Positions 17,685 through 27,904 are shown, counted from the stretch's first letter. The stretch: DNA of 64,000 bases from Porphyromonas endodontalis ATCC 35406 (GCF_000174815.1 NZ_ACNN01000026.1:1-64000), one strand, 5' to 3'. The notes: a model not told the origin generated them from the letters alone. Numbers and translations: made by a program.

Positions 17685-19853
17685 TTAGATATTGGTAAAC
17701 GTGAATTTCTTCGTCTCTGCATCCACATCAATATGGATGGGGCGATCCTTGTCAACACTATTCCCCAGCAAAGCTTTTGAGAGCTCGTTGAGGATCTCTC
17801 TCTGCAATACACGTTTGAGAGCTCGCGCCCCGAACTCAGGGCTGTAACCCAACTCCGTGAGTCGAGCAACGGCAGCGTCTGAGTAGGTCAGTTCTATGTC
17901 GCTACTCTTTAGGAGTGCGCCAATAGACTGCAACTGCAGGCGTACGATGCTTGCAATCTCTTGTGCAGTGAGAGGCTTAAACATTACAACTTCGTCAATA
18001 CGATTGAGGAACTCGGGTCGGATACTTTTCTTGAGTATAGCCCAGACCTCTTCTCGCGCCTCTTCCTCTACTCTTTCCCTATTCTCAGGGGTAATGTGGG
18101 CAAACTTTTGATTAATCTCGTAGCTCCCTAAGTTGCTTGTCATTATGATGATCGTATTCTTGAAATTGACCACATGCCCCTTATTGTCTGTTAGACGTCC
18201 GTCGTCCAATACTTGCAATAGGAGATTGAATACATCGGGATGCGCTTTTTCGATTTCATCGAATAGAACCACAGAGTAAGGTTTGCGTCGTATGGCTTCG
18301 GTAAGCTGCCCCCCCTCTTCGTATCCAACATACCCTGGAGGTGCACCAATCAATCGGGTTGCACTAAACTTCTCTTGATATTCGCTCATATCAATACGAG
18401 TCATCATGCTTTCGTCATCGAAAAGCACCTCTGCCATAGCCTTGGCAAGTTCTGTTTTCCCGACTCCGGTGGTACCCAAGAAGATGAAGCTACCGATAGG
18501 GCGGCGAGGGTCTTGTAGGCCGGCTCGAGAGCGACGTACAGCATCGGAAACCACGCGTATCGCTTCGTCTTGCCCAACTACTCTCTTATGCAATTCTTCC
18601 TCTAAGTGGAGTAGCTTTTCTCGTTCACTCGTAAGCATACGATTCACTGGGATGCCGGTCCATTTGGCTACAATCTCGGCAATATCGTCGCTGCCGACTT
18701 CCTCTTTGATAAGAGGTTCTCCTGAGCGGATTTCATCTAGCTTCTTTCGCTCTTCTTCTACTCGGGCATCAATATCTCGTATCTTACCATAGCGGATCTC
18801 TGCTACCTTGCCATAATCTCCTTCTCGTTCGGCCTTATCGGACTGAATGGATAGTTGCTCCTTGTCGGACTTCAATTGCTGGATGGTGTTGATGATCGTC
18901 TTCTCCTTATTCCAGCGAGATGATAGTTCGCTTTCTTGCTTACGGAGCTCTTCAATCTCCTGGGAGAGTTGAGACACCTTTTCCTTGTCGTGCTCCCTCT
19001 TGATTGCTTCGCGTTCGATCTCTAGTTGCTTGATGCGTCGGCTTATTTCGTCTAATTCCTCGGGTTGAGAATCGATTTGAATACGAAGCCGTGCAGCCGC
19101 TTCGTCTATCAAGTCGATGGCTTTGTCGGGCAAAAATCGATCTGTGATGTAGCGGTGTGATAGATGCACTGCGGATAGAATGGCCTCATCAAGGATACGG
19201 ACTTTGTGGTGATTTTCGTAACGCTCTTTGAGACCTCGTAGGATGGAGATAGAGGCAAGTTCGTCGGGTTCTGAGACCATTACCATTTGGAATCGACGCT
19301 CCAAGGCCTTATCTACTTCAAAATACTTTCGGTATTCGTCGAGAGTGGTTGCTCCGATGGCACGAAGTTCACCTCGCGCCAACGCTGGCTTTAGAATATT
19401 GGCGGCATCCATGGCTCCGGAGCTCTTTCCGGCTCCCACCAAGGTGTGAATCTCATCAATGAACAAGAGGATTTGTCCCTGACTTTCCACTACTTCTCGT
19501 ACTACTCCCTTGAGTCGTTCTTCGAATTCTCCCTGATATTTAGCTCCAGCGATGAGAGCTCCCATATCGAGAGAGAATATCTTTTTGTCGTGAAGATTCT
19601 CTGGTACGTCACCACGAATAATACGTTGTGCAAGCCCCTCTACAATGGCTGTTTTGCCCACCCCCGGCTCTCCTATCAAGATGGGATTGTTTTTCGTTCT
19701 TCGGGATAATATTTGCAACACACGGCGAATCTCCTCATCGCGCCCGATCACGGGATCTAATTTTCCCGCACTGGCAGCTTGACAAAGGTCGCGAGCGTAA
19801 AGGCTGAGAGCACTCTGTTGCTGAGTTGTTGATTGTCTGTTTTGATTTTCCAT
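17685..19853 (-). CDS. clpB: ATP-dependent disaggregase ClpB lacking the N-terminal domain
   Basis: Hsp100 chaperone that reactivates aggregated proteins with DnaK. The 722 residues contain NBD1 with Walker A GEPGVGKT (61-68), a long coiled-coil middle domain (about 260-385) that separates ClpB from ClpA, and NBD2 with Walker A GTTGVGKT (460-467) and the GYVGYEEGG pore loop. The Clp_N domain of about 140 residues found in full-length ClpB (about 860 residues) is absent, and I find no remnant in the roughly 190 bp upstream. The size resembles the E. coli internal-start short form. It is preceded by tRNA-Pro and followed by its own hairpin, so it is probably monocistronic. Confidence 0.93.
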   Translation of the reverse strand: MENQNRQSTTQQQSALSLYARDLCQAASAGKLDPVIGRDEEIRRVLQILSRRTKNNPILIGEPGVGKTAIVEGLAQRIIRGDVPENLHDKKIFSLDMGALIAGAKYQGEFEERLKGVVREVVESQGQILLFIDEIHTLVGAGKSSGAMDAANILKPALARGELRAIGATTLDEYRKYFEVDKALERRFQMVMVSEPDELASISILRGLKERYENHHKVRILDEAILSAVHLSHRYITDRFLPDKAIDLIDEAAARLRIQIDSQPEELDEISRRIKQLEIEREAIKREHDKEKVSQLSQEIEELRKQESELSSRWNKEKTIINTIQQLKSDKEQLSIQSDKAEREGDYGKVAEIRYGKIRDIDARVEEERKKLDEIRSGEPLIKEEVGSDDIAEIVAKWTGIPVNRMLTSEREKLLHLEEELHKRVVGQDEAIRVVSDAVRRSRAGLQDPRRPIGSFIFLGTTGVGKTELAKAMAEVLFDDESMMTRIDMSEYQEKFSATRLIGAPPGYVGYEEGGQLTEAIRRKPYSVVLFDEIEKAHPDVFNLLLQVLDDGRLTDNKGHVVNFKNTIIIMTSNLGSYEINQKFAHITPENRERVEEEAREEVWAILKKSIRPEFLNRIDEVVMFKPLTAQEIASIVRLQLQSIGALLKSSDIELTYSDAAVARLTELGYSPEFGARALKRVLQREILNELSKALLGNSVDKDRPIHIDVDAETKKFTFTNI

Positions 19854-19999
19854 AGGTCAATGCTTTATTATTTGCTCTCCATGGATGCAAAGAATATGCC
19901 TTACCCAAAATTGCTAGACAAAATGTCCAATCTATGTCGTTTTGTTCGTTTTTTCGGACAATGATTACCAAGGTCGTTGAGCCTCCACTCTGAAGAGAT

Positions 20000-20040
20000 A
20001 TAAAAAAGACGTGCTGAATAAATCTTTACTCAACACGTCT
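20000..20040 (-). terminator. Intrinsic terminator after tRNA-Pro
   Basis: On the minus strand AAGACGTGTTGAGTAAA pairs with TTTATTCAGCACGTCTT (two G-U pairs), followed by a run of T. It starts about 11 bp past the tRNA 3' end. Confidence 0.85.
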
Positions 20041-20050
20041 TCTTGTTTGT

Positions 20051-20126
20051 TGGTCGGGATGAGAAGACTCGAACTTCCGACCTCCACGTCCCGAACGTGG
20101 CGCGCTACCAACTGTGCTACATCCCG
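20051..20126 (-). tRNA. tRNA-Pro (anticodon CGG)
   Basis: A 76-nt cloverleaf on the minus strand. Acceptor arms CGGGATG/CATCCCG, anticodon stem CCACG/CGTGG with the 7-nt loop TTCGGGA giving anticodon CGG, T-arm loop GTTCGAGTC, discriminator A and an encoded CCA. The D-stem reads GCAC/GCGC, leaving an A-C mismatch at 12-23. It has its own -7 box upstream and a strong terminator downstream. Confidence 0.93.
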
Positions 20127-20143
20127 ATGGACTTTTCCGACCG

Positions 20144-20151
20144 CAAAGGTA
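20144..20151 (-). promoter_or_regulatory. Candidate tRNA-Pro promoter -7 box (TACCTTTG)
   Basis: Perfect TAnnTTTG match on the minus strand, 18 bp upstream of the mature tRNA 5' end. Confidence 0.5.
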
Positions 20152-20319
20152 ATAAGAATATTAGACTTAGCCACCTTATAGCGATCAAAAGAAGTGCAGA
20201 AATGCTTGACAATTGGAGAGCTTTTTCCATAAGGAAGCCCATAAATAGAAACTCTCCCACCCCAAAAGATGGAGTGAGAGGCTTTTAATTATACTCTTCT
20301 CAACGTGGAAAAGTATTGC

Positions 20320-21684
20320 TTATTCGGCTAGGATGGCTACACCAGAACCGGCAGGGAACAGGTTACGTAGGTGTGTTTCTTCATCTCCGCTATCCACCAA
20401 TACTCTCTTAAGACCCGTATTGCCTTCTTTTATTTCGTACTGGGCATCTTCGTTATACTCGCCGTTTCTTAGGTTTATCTCCTCAAGCGTGGGAATGTAT
20501 TCCGACCTTAGGTCACGTATAAGTTTATTGGACGATAAATCAATCTTGACTAGAGGGTTCTTATCAATATCCAGATGGAAGAGCATTGGGAGCTTGCTAA
20601 GATCGATTGATTTTAGCTCATTTTCGTGGGTGTGTAGGAACATGAGCTTAGGTAAGTCTAGCTCTAGAGTCTGCAACTTATTATTGTAAACACTTAGGTG
20701 CATGAGAGCGGGCAGGTCCTTCAAGTTAACTCTCGTTAGTTGGTTATTATCAATGTAGATCTTCTTTATGGCAGGTAACCCCTTAAATGAAACGCTAGAA
20801 ATCTGACATTTAACGGCAAGGACTTGATTAAGTTTGGGAAGGTCTGTAAGGATTAAGCGAGTGAGGTTTGTTCGGTTTACATTGAGGTCTATAAGCTCTT
20901 TATTGTTGGTTACATCAATCTCTGAGATTTGAGTGTCTTGGATATAGAGAGTATCAAGCTTAGTGTTGCTTCTAACATCAATCTCCTTTATATTCTTATT
21001 ACCAAAGAGACGGAGGTCGCGCAATTCCGGCATCTCTTTTACTTGTATAGAGGGAATCTCTGTATAAGTAATGTAGAGCTTTTCGAGCTTTTTGAGAGCT
21101 TCTACAGGAGTAGCATCTTTGATAAATTGGTTTTTGAGATTGAGATAGGTAAGGTTGGTAAATAATTCGATTCCCTCAACACTTGTGATTTTTTCCTCCG
21201 CTGTCGCTTTGGCCTTGTCCTTGATCTCAAGATCTAATTCTGTGAGCAGAAGAGCCTCCTCCGGAGTGATAGCTCCATCTTTATTGGTATCAATTTCGGG
21301 GTGGAGTTGTAGGATCCTCTTTGGGAGGTTAGGGTCTGTAAACCTGAAACCTTCTGGGGCTACAGTTATGGTACATAGGGCAGTTTTCTTTATTCCATTG
21401 ATGGTTGCTTCTGCATACACATTAGTAGTACCGGCATTCAAGGCACGTACGAGCCCATTATCCACAGAGGCAACATTGGGTTTTTCTACACTCCATGAAA
21501 TCTGGGTTTTCTTGGAAATATATCCACTGAATTTGAGTGTAACTTGTTCACCTATTTTAAGCGTGATACTTTCTTGCTCGAATTGAAACTTGCTATTGCA
21601 TGGCTCTGGTTTGAGACAAGAGCTAGTAAGAAGTACTACCAAAGCAAAGGGAATACTTAGAATGCTTTTGATAATCTTGTTCAT
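20320..21684 (-). CDS. Leucine-rich-repeat lipoprotein with Ig-like domain
   Basis: A 454-residue predicted surface lipoprotein. The signal peptide ends in the lipobox LLTSSC (lipidated Cys23). A bacterial Ig-like (BIG2-type) domain follows at about 35-110 (SVEKPNVASVDNGLVRALNAGTTNVYA style), then an EF-hand/dockerin-like loop DTNKDGAITPEEA (about 132-144). About ten leucine-rich repeats of roughly 21 residues with an L-x-x-L-x-(L/I) core fill 165-400. The layout recalls internalin-like adhesins, such as P. gingivalis InlJ, but binding partners cannot be inferred. It lies 126 bp downstream of ftsQ on the same strand, an unusual neighbour for a division gene. No type IX secretion tail is seen. 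Confidence 0.85.
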   Translation of the reverse strand: MNKIIKSILSIPFALVVLLTSSCLKPEPCNSKFQFEQESITLKIGEQVTLKFSGYISKKTQISWSVEKPNVASVDNGLVRALNAGTTNVYAEATINGIKKTALCTITVAPEGFRFTDPNLPKRILQLHPEIDTNKDGAITPEEALLLTELDLEIKDKAKATAEEKITSVEGIELFTNLTYLNLKNQFIKDATPVEALKKLEKLYITYTEIPSIQVKEMPELRDLRLFGNKNIKEIDVRSNTKLDTLYIQDTQISEIDVTNNKELIDLNVNRTNLTRLILTDLPKLNQVLAVKCQISSVSFKGLPAIKKIYIDNNQLTRVNLKDLPALMHLSVYNNKLQTLELDLPKLMFLHTHENELKSIDLSKLPMLFHLDIDKNPLVKIDLSSNKLIRDLRSEYIPTLEEINLRNGEYNEDAQYEIKEGNTGLKRVLVDSGDEETHLRNLFPAGSGVAILAE

Positions 21685-21810
21685 AACTTATCGTTTGTTT
21701 ATCTAGATGTTTTGATGTATGTCTTTTTTTCGATAGGGGAATGTCTTGTAAAAGGAGAGCACTCCAATCTTTCAGAGGCTTACTCCATCTTGTTTCCTCT
21801 GTCCACCTCT

Positions 21811-22560
21811 CTAGAGAGAAATGCGCTCAGTAGCCGTAATGCGGTTGGGGTACTCAAGAGAGATCTGACTATAGGCCTGCCAACCGACTTTGGGGATGGC
21901 TTGGTCTATGAAGGTGCGGAGTTGCCACAATTTGTATTTCCAGTCCCCCATCGAACCAAAGTTGATGGAAAGATGATCGTATTGCGTGTCGGCTACTACA
22001 TTTTTGCTCCCGGGTTGTACTCGTATGCCCGTGAAAAAGCTACTCCAGTAGGCATCTGACGAAATGAGATTACAGAGATCATAGATCTCTCCTATAGCCT
22101 CCTGCTCTTCCACGTCTCCATACACTACAAGCAAGGGTTGTGAGTATTTCCCTAGTTGTTCGGCCGGGATACATTTACGAGCTTTCGATACATAATAGCT
22201 TTTGTTGTCGCTAACTACTAAGAATACAGGCTCTGCGGGGGTAATATCCACGTGCAATTCACCCTCTAGGGTATAGTAGACATTTACTTTTTCAAAGAGT
22301 CCGTTTTGTTTTAGTTTTGCCTCAATCTTATGTACATCAATCGAGTCTATACTTTTAGTTTTTCCGCTTGGGAACATCTGTTGCAGCTCGTGTATTACAT
22401 CCTCTTCGTCTATATTGGCAGCACCTTCTACTCTTTGTATGTTGGCAACATACTTGACAATATGGATGTGACTGCGATCGCGATGCGTAGTGATTGCCAG
22501 GGTGATGAGAGTAGCAATTAGGAGCAGTCCTACGATGAAGAAAAATAATTTACGATTCAT
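21811..22560 (-). CDS. ftsQ: Cell division protein FtsQ
   Basis: Bitopic division protein linking early and late divisome parts. The 249-residue protein has one N-terminal transmembrane segment (about 4-24, FFFIVGLLLIATLITLAITT) followed by a periplasmic POTRA-like and beta domain. Sequence similarity in this family is low, so its place directly after murC is the main support. I chose the ATG at 22560; an in-frame TTG six bases upstream is the alternative. Here ftsQ ends the dcw run, whereas ftsQ usually precedes ftsA. Confidence 0.88.
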   Translation of the reverse strand: MNRKLFFFIVGLLLIATLITLAITTHRDRSHIHIVKYVANIQRVEGAANIDEEDVIHELQQMFPSGKTKSIDSIDVHKIEAKLKQNGLFEKVNVYYTLEGELHVDITPAEPVFLVVSDNKSYYVSKARKCIPAEQLGKYSQPLLVVYGDVEEQEAIGEIYDLCNLISSDAYWSSFFTGIRVQPGSKNVVADTQYDHLSINFGSMGDWKYKLWQLRTFIDQAIPKVGWQAYSQISLEYPNRITATERISL

Positions 22561-22572
22561 TCTCAAGGACGT

Positions 22573-23967
22573 TTAATTTCGCTCCAGGAGCATATCTCGC
22601 AGCGGAGCTACAATACGATCGATATTCCCAGCGCCTAGTGTTAGAATTACTCGATTAAGATTCTCTCTCTCTCGTAGTCTTTCTATCAATTCTTCTCTAG
22701 GGATTAAGGATTTCTCTGCAGTGGAGACTTTATCTAAAATAAGAGAGGAAGAAACCCCCGGTATAGGCTCTTCTCGCGCAGGGTAGATGGGCAGCAAGAT
22801 AACCTCGTCTAGCTCAGAAAGGACCTCGGCAAACTCAGGATAAAAATCTTGTGTACGTGAGTATAGGTGAGGTTGGAAGATTCCCGTTATCTTGTCGTGG
22901 GGGTAGAGTGCTCGTACAGAGGCTATGGAGGCTCTCAGCTCTTCCGGGTGATGGGCGTAATCGTCTATGAGCACTCTGTTGGGTGTATCTAGCAAACGCT
23001 CAAATCTGCGGTGAATACCACGGAAAGAGGCTAGTGCAGAACGGAGTTCTGTTTCGCTTACTCCTAATAAGCAGGCTGCCGTGAGAGCTGCTGTAGCATT
23101 CTCCACATTGATGGTAATAGGTACTCCCAACTCTAGATTCTTGAACTCTATGCCTCGTTCTGGGAAGTGCCAATCGAAAAAAAGACGCCCCTCGTCGAAG
23201 TGGATGTTGTCGGAGTAACTATCGGCTGTCTCGCCCATAGCATAGGTATAGCATTTGACCTCTTCTTGTGTTTCGGGAGTGGAGGTAATCCCCTTTTTAT
23301 AGATTAGGGTTCCTCCAGGTTTTACTTGTCGGATGAATTGAGCAAAGCCCTCACGATAACCTTCGGGTGTCCCATAAATATCCAAATGGTCGGGGTCCAT
23401 GGAGGTGACTATCGCAATGTGAGGGTATAGGTGCAGGAAAGATCTGTCGTACTCGTCAGCCTCTACTACTACATAGGGACTCACTGAGTCTAGCAGTAGA
23501 TTAGACTGATAATTGGCACTAATTCCACCTAAAAAAGCATTTGTTTTTACCCTACTATGGTGCAAAAGATGGGCAAGAAGCGAAGAGGTGGTGGTTTTCC
23601 CGTGCGTTCCGGCCACGGCGAGTAGGAGATCATCTTGCACTGCGGCTCCCAAGGCTTCGCTCCGTTTTACTACTCGGTAACCCTCATGTCTAAAGTATTG
23701 TAGCTCTCCCAAATGGTCGGGGACAGCTGGTGTGTACACAACGAGTGTGGTTGCTAGAGGAAAAGCACAACGAGCAAGATACCCCGGATCATCGGTGTAG
23801 TGTACGGAGATTCCTTCGCTTTGTAAAGCCTCTGTGAGAGGACTCGGAGTCAGATCATACCCTTCTACCAAGGAGCCTTTGGCATGAAAATAACGAGCCA
23901 AGGCACTCATACCAATACCTCCGATACCAATAAAATATACGTGGCTATAGAACTTATCTTTGTTCAT
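22573..23967 (-). CDS. murC: UDP-N-acetylmuramate--L-alanine ligase MurC
   Basis: Adds L-Ala to UDP-MurNAc, the first amino acid of the peptidoglycan stem, in the cytoplasm. The 464-residue Mur ligase has the N-terminal dinucleotide-type loop GIGGIGMSALA (14-24), the ATP loop AGTHGKTTTS (119-128), the DEYD and H-x-R-F-E stretch in the centre, and a C-terminal domain with DDYAHHP. It lies between murG (20 bp upstream) and ftsQ (12 bp downstream). Confidence 0.97.
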   Translation of the reverse strand: MNKDKFYSHVYFIGIGGIGMSALARYFHAKGSLVEGYDLTPSPLTEALQSEGISVHYTDDPGYLARCAFPLATTLVVYTPAVPDHLGELQYFRHEGYRVVKRSEALGAAVQDDLLLAVAGTHGKTTTSSLLAHLLHHSRVKTNAFLGGISANYQSNLLLDSVSPYVVVEADEYDRSFLHLYPHIAIVTSMDPDHLDIYGTPEGYREGFAQFIRQVKPGGTLIYKKGITSTPETQEEVKCYTYAMGETADSYSDNIHFDEGRLFFDWHFPERGIEFKNLELGVPITINVENATAALTAACLLGVSETELRSALASFRGIHRRFERLLDTPNRVLIDDYAHHPEELRASIASVRALYPHDKITGIFQPHLYSRTQDFYPEFAEVLSELDEVILLPIYPAREEPIPGVSSSLILDKVSTAEKSLIPREELIERLRERENLNRVILTLGAGNIDRIVAPLRDMLLERN

Positions 23968-23987
23968 AGGATAGGGCTTTCTTGTTG

Positions 23988-25112
23988 CTATTGGGAGATG
24001 ATACTTTCCAAAAGCTCTACGATACGACGAGCTGAATGAGGTGCGGCCAATTGCTTGACATTCGCTGACATGTCATTTTGCCTCTGCTTATCTTTTATTA
24101 AGGCTAGAGCCTCATCCACGAGCCGATTGCGAGCATCAATATCTGTTACTAATACGGCTGCATTGCGAGTGGATAGAGCCTTTGCGTTGCAGGTCTGGTG
24201 GTCTTCTGCAACATTGGGAGAGGGCACTAGAATAGAGGGCTTCCCTAGCAAACATAGCTCACTAATGGTGGTGGCCCCTGCGCGAGATACCACTACATCG
24301 GCACAAGAGAAGGCATCCTCCATGTGATCAATAAAGGGCATTGATACGATCCATTGCGCTGCATCGGGACCTAACGCCTTAATAGCGTCTTGGGCTCTAG
24401 AGGCGAAGGCCTTGCCTGTTTGCCAAATCAAACGTATTTTATTCTCCATTAGAAGAGCCAAACCGGCTTCTATACTTTCGTTGATGGTTCTAGCACCGAG
24501 GCTTCCTCCTACGACCATCAGTAGAGGATATTCTTCGTCAGTAAACCCAAAACGAGCGAGGGCTCCACTCCTATCGGGTAGGGGAGAGTCTTCGAGGATA
24601 GGGCGAACCGGATTCCCTGTTAAGATGATAGATTCTTTTGGGAAAAAGCGGTCCATATTGGGATAAGCAACGCAGATATACTTTGCTCGGGTAGCCAGCA
24701 TCTTATTGGCTTTACCTGCAAAGCTGTTTTGCTCTTGGATGAGCGTGGGTACCCCTAAGCGTTGAGCCGCTCTAAGGGTAGGGGCAGAGGCATATCCTCC
24801 CACACCTACTACCACTTGGGGATGAAACTCCCTTACCAGCTTCTTCGCCTTTTGTTCCGATCGGAGGAAGTCAAGCAATACTTTGAAGTTGCGCCACGGA
24901 CGCTTACGATCAAGACCTCTAACAGAGAGCCCTTCTATCTTGTAGCCGGCTTTGGGCACTCGCTCCATTTCCATACGTCCCTCAGCTCCTACAAAAAGGA
25001 TCTCGGCGTTGGGATATTGGGCTCGTACTGCATCGGCAATAGCGATGGCCGGGAATATATGCCCCCCAGTGCCTCCTCCTGATATGATAACTCGGTCTAT
25101 TGACTTATTCAT
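23988..25112 (-). CDS. murG: UDP-GlcNAc:undecaprenyl-PP-MurNAc-pentapeptide transferase MurG
   Basis: Membrane-associated GT28 glycosyltransferase that makes lipid II from lipid I. The 374 residues include GGGTGGHIFPA (12-22), the second glycine loop GGSLGA, and the C-terminal UDP-binding patch LVPSPNVAEDHQ. I prefer the ATG at 25112, which gives MNKSIDRVIISGGG and overlaps the ftsW stop by eight bases (ATGAATAA); an ATG at 25133 is also open and has an AGAAGG-like sequence before it. The overlap suggests translational coupling with ftsW. Confidence 0.96.
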   Translation of the reverse strand: MNKSIDRVIISGGGTGGHIFPAIAIADAVRAQYPNAEILFVGAEGRMEMERVPKAGYKIEGLSVRGLDRKRPWRNFKVLLDFLRSEQKAKKLVREFHPQVVVGVGGYASAPTLRAAQRLGVPTLIQEQNSFAGKANKMLATRAKYICVAYPNMDRFFPKESIILTGNPVRPILEDSPLPDRSGALARFGFTDEEYPLLMVVGGSLGARTINESIEAGLALLMENKIRLIWQTGKAFASRAQDAIKALGPDAAQWIVSMPFIDHMEDAFSCADVVVSRAGATTISELCLLGKPSILVPSPNVAEDHQTCNAKALSTRNAAVLVTDIDARNRLVDEALALIKDKQRQNDMSANVKQLAAPHSARRIVELLESIISQ

Positions 25113-26523
25113 GTTTGTTGATTGTTTCTTCATCGAGGCCTTCTAGCTCTTCTGTAATGGGGGCTTGGGAGGTTTCGATGATAGCGCCTGTCTCTGATTT
25201 TTCGCGTTCCTCTTGTTCTCTTTTGTCTGCCATTTTTTCCCTGTATATGATGGAGACAACGGCTGCAATAAGCCCAAACTGTATGGATACTGCCCACTGC
25301 GAGGATCCTCCATAGCTTATAAGGGGGAGCGTCTGCCCTGTAACGGGGATCATGCCAGTGGCTACAAACATATTGACGAGAGCCTGGAGCACGATACTCG
25401 TAGTGAGACCATAGAGGACAATTTCGTAGAAGCGATATTTTGAGTCTTGGGCTATTTGTCGAATATAGAGCAGCAATAATAGATATATGATGGGTACCCC
25501 GATGAGCCCCAAATAACCATACTCCTCAATGATAAGAGAGTAAATAAAGTCGTTGTATATCTCGGGCATGAAGTGACGCATCTTGCTATTCCCCGCTCCT
25601 TGTATCCCATTGTGCAACCCTCTTGCTACTGCCATCTTTGCATACTTCTCTTGCATAGTGGCATCTGTTATTACATAGTTTAGAGAGTCTTGTTGCGTCT
25701 TCGATAAGGCATTATATTCCTCCTTTGTCAAGCCTGCACGGTCTGGTTCCAATCTGTTTTTCCAGGTGATCATGCGCTCGAGTTTGGTGCCACGCACCGC
25801 ACTATCAGGAGTATATTTTATAGCTAAAAATCCTACTCCTGCAATGATCGCCATACCTAGTACTACCTTGATAAAAAAGCGATCAATCTTACCCCCATAT
25901 AGTACGAGTATTAGGGAGAGTAAGACTAAAAAGATAGTCATAGATAGAGCATGAGAGAATACAAAGAATAGGGGGGTAAATACCAGAATAAAGAAAGAAG
26001 CCGTGGGGCTACACTCGAATTGTGGAATCCCTCTGAAGATCCTTCTTAGGAGGTTCATTAGGTTGTCGGCCAATCGGCTGATGGGGTGATTGAAATCCCC
26101 GAATACCATGGCAGCCACAAAGACAATCCCAATTTTGAAAAACTCAGTGGGTTGAATAGAACCTATTATTGGCATGGGTAGAGAGCGTCGGGCTCCATTA
26201 ATCTCTAGTCCTATGAAAGGGACGAGGACTATCCCAAGCACAGAGAGAAGATAGATTATCCACCCTGTATTTATCAATCTATTACGCCGTTGGATGCTGG
26301 AGAACGAAAAGAATAGCACAAGAGTGCTGAACATGATCCCCAAAGATTTGACTAATACACCCAAAAAAGTACGTCCTTCTTCTCCGGCCAAGAAGCTGAT
26401 AGCACTGAATTGTACCAGTACGGCAATAGCCCAAAGTACAAGGAAAAGACTGACAATTACACGATTGGAGCGAAAGAAACTCTTACGCAATCCATCTGCT
26501 TTCGATACAACATCTATTGGCAT
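25105..26523 (-). CDS. ftsW: Peptidoglycan glycosyltransferase FtsW
   Basis: SEDS-family polytopic membrane protein that polymerises lipid II at the septum. The 472 residues contain about ten hydrophobic helices. Signature pieces are GARRSLPMP with the nearby SIQPTEFFKI, and the C-terminal TGQTLPLISYGGSS. A hydrophilic extracytoplasmic loop lies around 255-310, and a charged cytoplasmic tail of about 40 residues ends the protein. It is 22 bp after murD and overlaps murG. Confidence 0.95.
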   Translation of the reverse strand: MPIDVVSKADGLRKSFFRSNRVIVSLFLVLWAIAVLVQFSAISFLAGEEGRTFLGVLVKSLGIMFSTLVLFFSFSSIQRRNRLINTGWIIYLLSVLGIVLVPFIGLEINGARRSLPMPIIGSIQPTEFFKIGIVFVAAMVFGDFNHPISRLADNLMNLLRRIFRGIPQFECSPTASFFILVFTPLFFVFSHALSMTIFLVLLSLILVLYGGKIDRFFIKVVLGMAIIAGVGFLAIKYTPDSAVRGTKLERMITWKNRLEPDRAGLTKEEYNALSKTQQDSLNYVITDATMQEKYAKMAVARGLHNGIQGAGNSKMRHFMPEIYNDFIYSLIIEEYGYLGLIGVPIIYLLLLLYIRQIAQDSKYRFYEIVLYGLTTSIVLQALVNMFVATGMIPVTGQTLPLISYGGSSQWAVSIQFGLIAAVVSIIYREKMADKREQEEREKSETGAIIETSQAPITEELEGLDEETINKHE

Positions 26524-26545
26524 ATACCGCTCTGTTTGGGGGAGG

Positions 26546-27904
26546 CTATCTATCCTTAATTGCTAGTACTTTGTTCTTAAATTGCTCTCCTCGATCTTCG
26601 TAGTTTTTGAAAAGATCGAAGCTGGCACACGCAGGGGAGAGTAGGACTACATCTCCGGACTGGGCGAGCTCTTGGGCATGGGTTAAGCACTCATCCATGG
26701 AGCGAGCATCGCGTATTTGATCAATTTTACCATCGAAGGCTCGGTGTAACTTATCGTTGTCTATCCCCATAAAAATGAGGGCACGACATTTACTGAGTAC
26801 TACATCCTCAATCTCTGAATAATTATTCCCCTTATCCGTCCCTCCTAGGATTAGTACCACAGGGGTAGTTTGCGCCTCTAAGGCATAAAAGGTGCTTTGG
26901 ATGTTTGTTGCCTTGCTATCATTGATATAGCGTACGCCATCAATCTCTGCTACGTACTCAATACGGTGAGGAACATTCTTAAAGTCTCTTAGTGCTTTAC
27001 CGAGGTATTCGTTGCTCACCCCAAACTCACGAGCTACGAGAGCGGAAGCCATTGCATTGAGTAGATTATGCTTACCCACAAGGGCTAAATCACGCTTGGG
27101 GATGGAGAAGGCCGAGAGGTTGTGTTGGGCTTCTATGTGGAGCGTTTCTTTATCGCTCTCATATAGGGCTTTTGCTCCACTAGTTTGTAGAGAAAAGGGA
27201 AGTAGGGTGCACTCCATTGAGTGTTGCTCTAGATACTTCTTTATAAAGGCGTCTTCTTCCCAATAAACAAAGCTATCTCCTTTGCCAAGTTGCTGAGTAA
27301 TACGCATCTTCGATAGGGCATATAACTCAAATTTATGCTTGTAACGATCTAAGTGGTCGGGGGTAATATTGAGCAGTACAGATACATTGGGATGAAATTT
27401 GTAGGTGCCATCGAGTTGGAAACTACTCATCTCTACTACGTAGTATTTGTGAGGATCTTCCGCAACAAGTCGTGCCATAGAAAAGCCAACATTGCCGCAC
27501 ATGGCAGCATCGTATCCGGCCGTTTTTAGGATATGAGTAACCCAATTGACGGTGGTAGTCTTACCATTCGAACCCGTAATAGCAGCGACCTTTGTATCCT
27601 CCGGTAGGTATCGAGAGGCAAACTCTATTTCGCTAATAACAGAGATCCCACGCTTTATAAAGTCTTGAATTAGGGGGAGAGAATCCGGTATCCCGGGGCT
27701 TTTAATTACTTCGTTGGCATCGAGAAGCCAATCGGGAGAGTGCTTACCCTCTTCGTAGGGAATCCCTCGTTTTTCTAGTTCTTCTCGGTACTGAGGGTTC
27801 AATTTCCCCTTATCACTAACTCGGCAAGGCAACCCTACCTTTTGTGCGAGAATAGCGGCACCTACACCGCTTTCTCCACCTCCTAATACCAATAAATACG
27901 ACAT
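26546..27904 (-). CDS. murD: UDP-N-acetylmuramoyl-L-alanine--D-glutamate ligase MurD
   Basis: Adds D-Glu to UDP-MurNAc-L-Ala in peptidoglycan precursor synthesis. The 452-residue protein has the N-terminal GGGESGVGAA loop (8-17), the ATP loop TGSNGKTT (110-117), SSFQLDG in the centre and NDSKATN further on, all typical of MurD. It follows yqeY by 50 bp and precedes ftsW by 22 bp. In the standard dcw order it follows mraY, which is not in this window. Confidence 0.97.
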   Translation of the reverse strand: MSYLLVLGGGESGVGAAILAQKVGLPCRVSDKGKLNPQYREELEKRGIPYEEGKHSPDWLLDANEVIKSPGIPDSLPLIQDFIKRGISVISEIEFASRYLPEDTKVAAITGSNGKTTTVNWVTHILKTAGYDAAMCGNVGFSMARLVAEDPHKYYVVEMSSFQLDGTYKFHPNVSVLLNITPDHLDRYKHKFELYALSKMRITQQLGKGDSFVYWEEDAFIKKYLEQHSMECTLLPFSLQTSGAKALYESDKETLHIEAQHNLSAFSIPKRDLALVGKHNLLNAMASALVAREFGVSNEYLGKALRDFKNVPHRIEYVAEIDGVRYINDSKATNIQSTFYALEAQTTPVVLILGGTDKGNNYSEIEDVVLSKCRALIFMGIDNDKLHRAFDGKIDQIRDARSMDECLTHAQELAQSGDVVLLSPACASFDLFKNYEDRGEQFKNKVLAIKDR

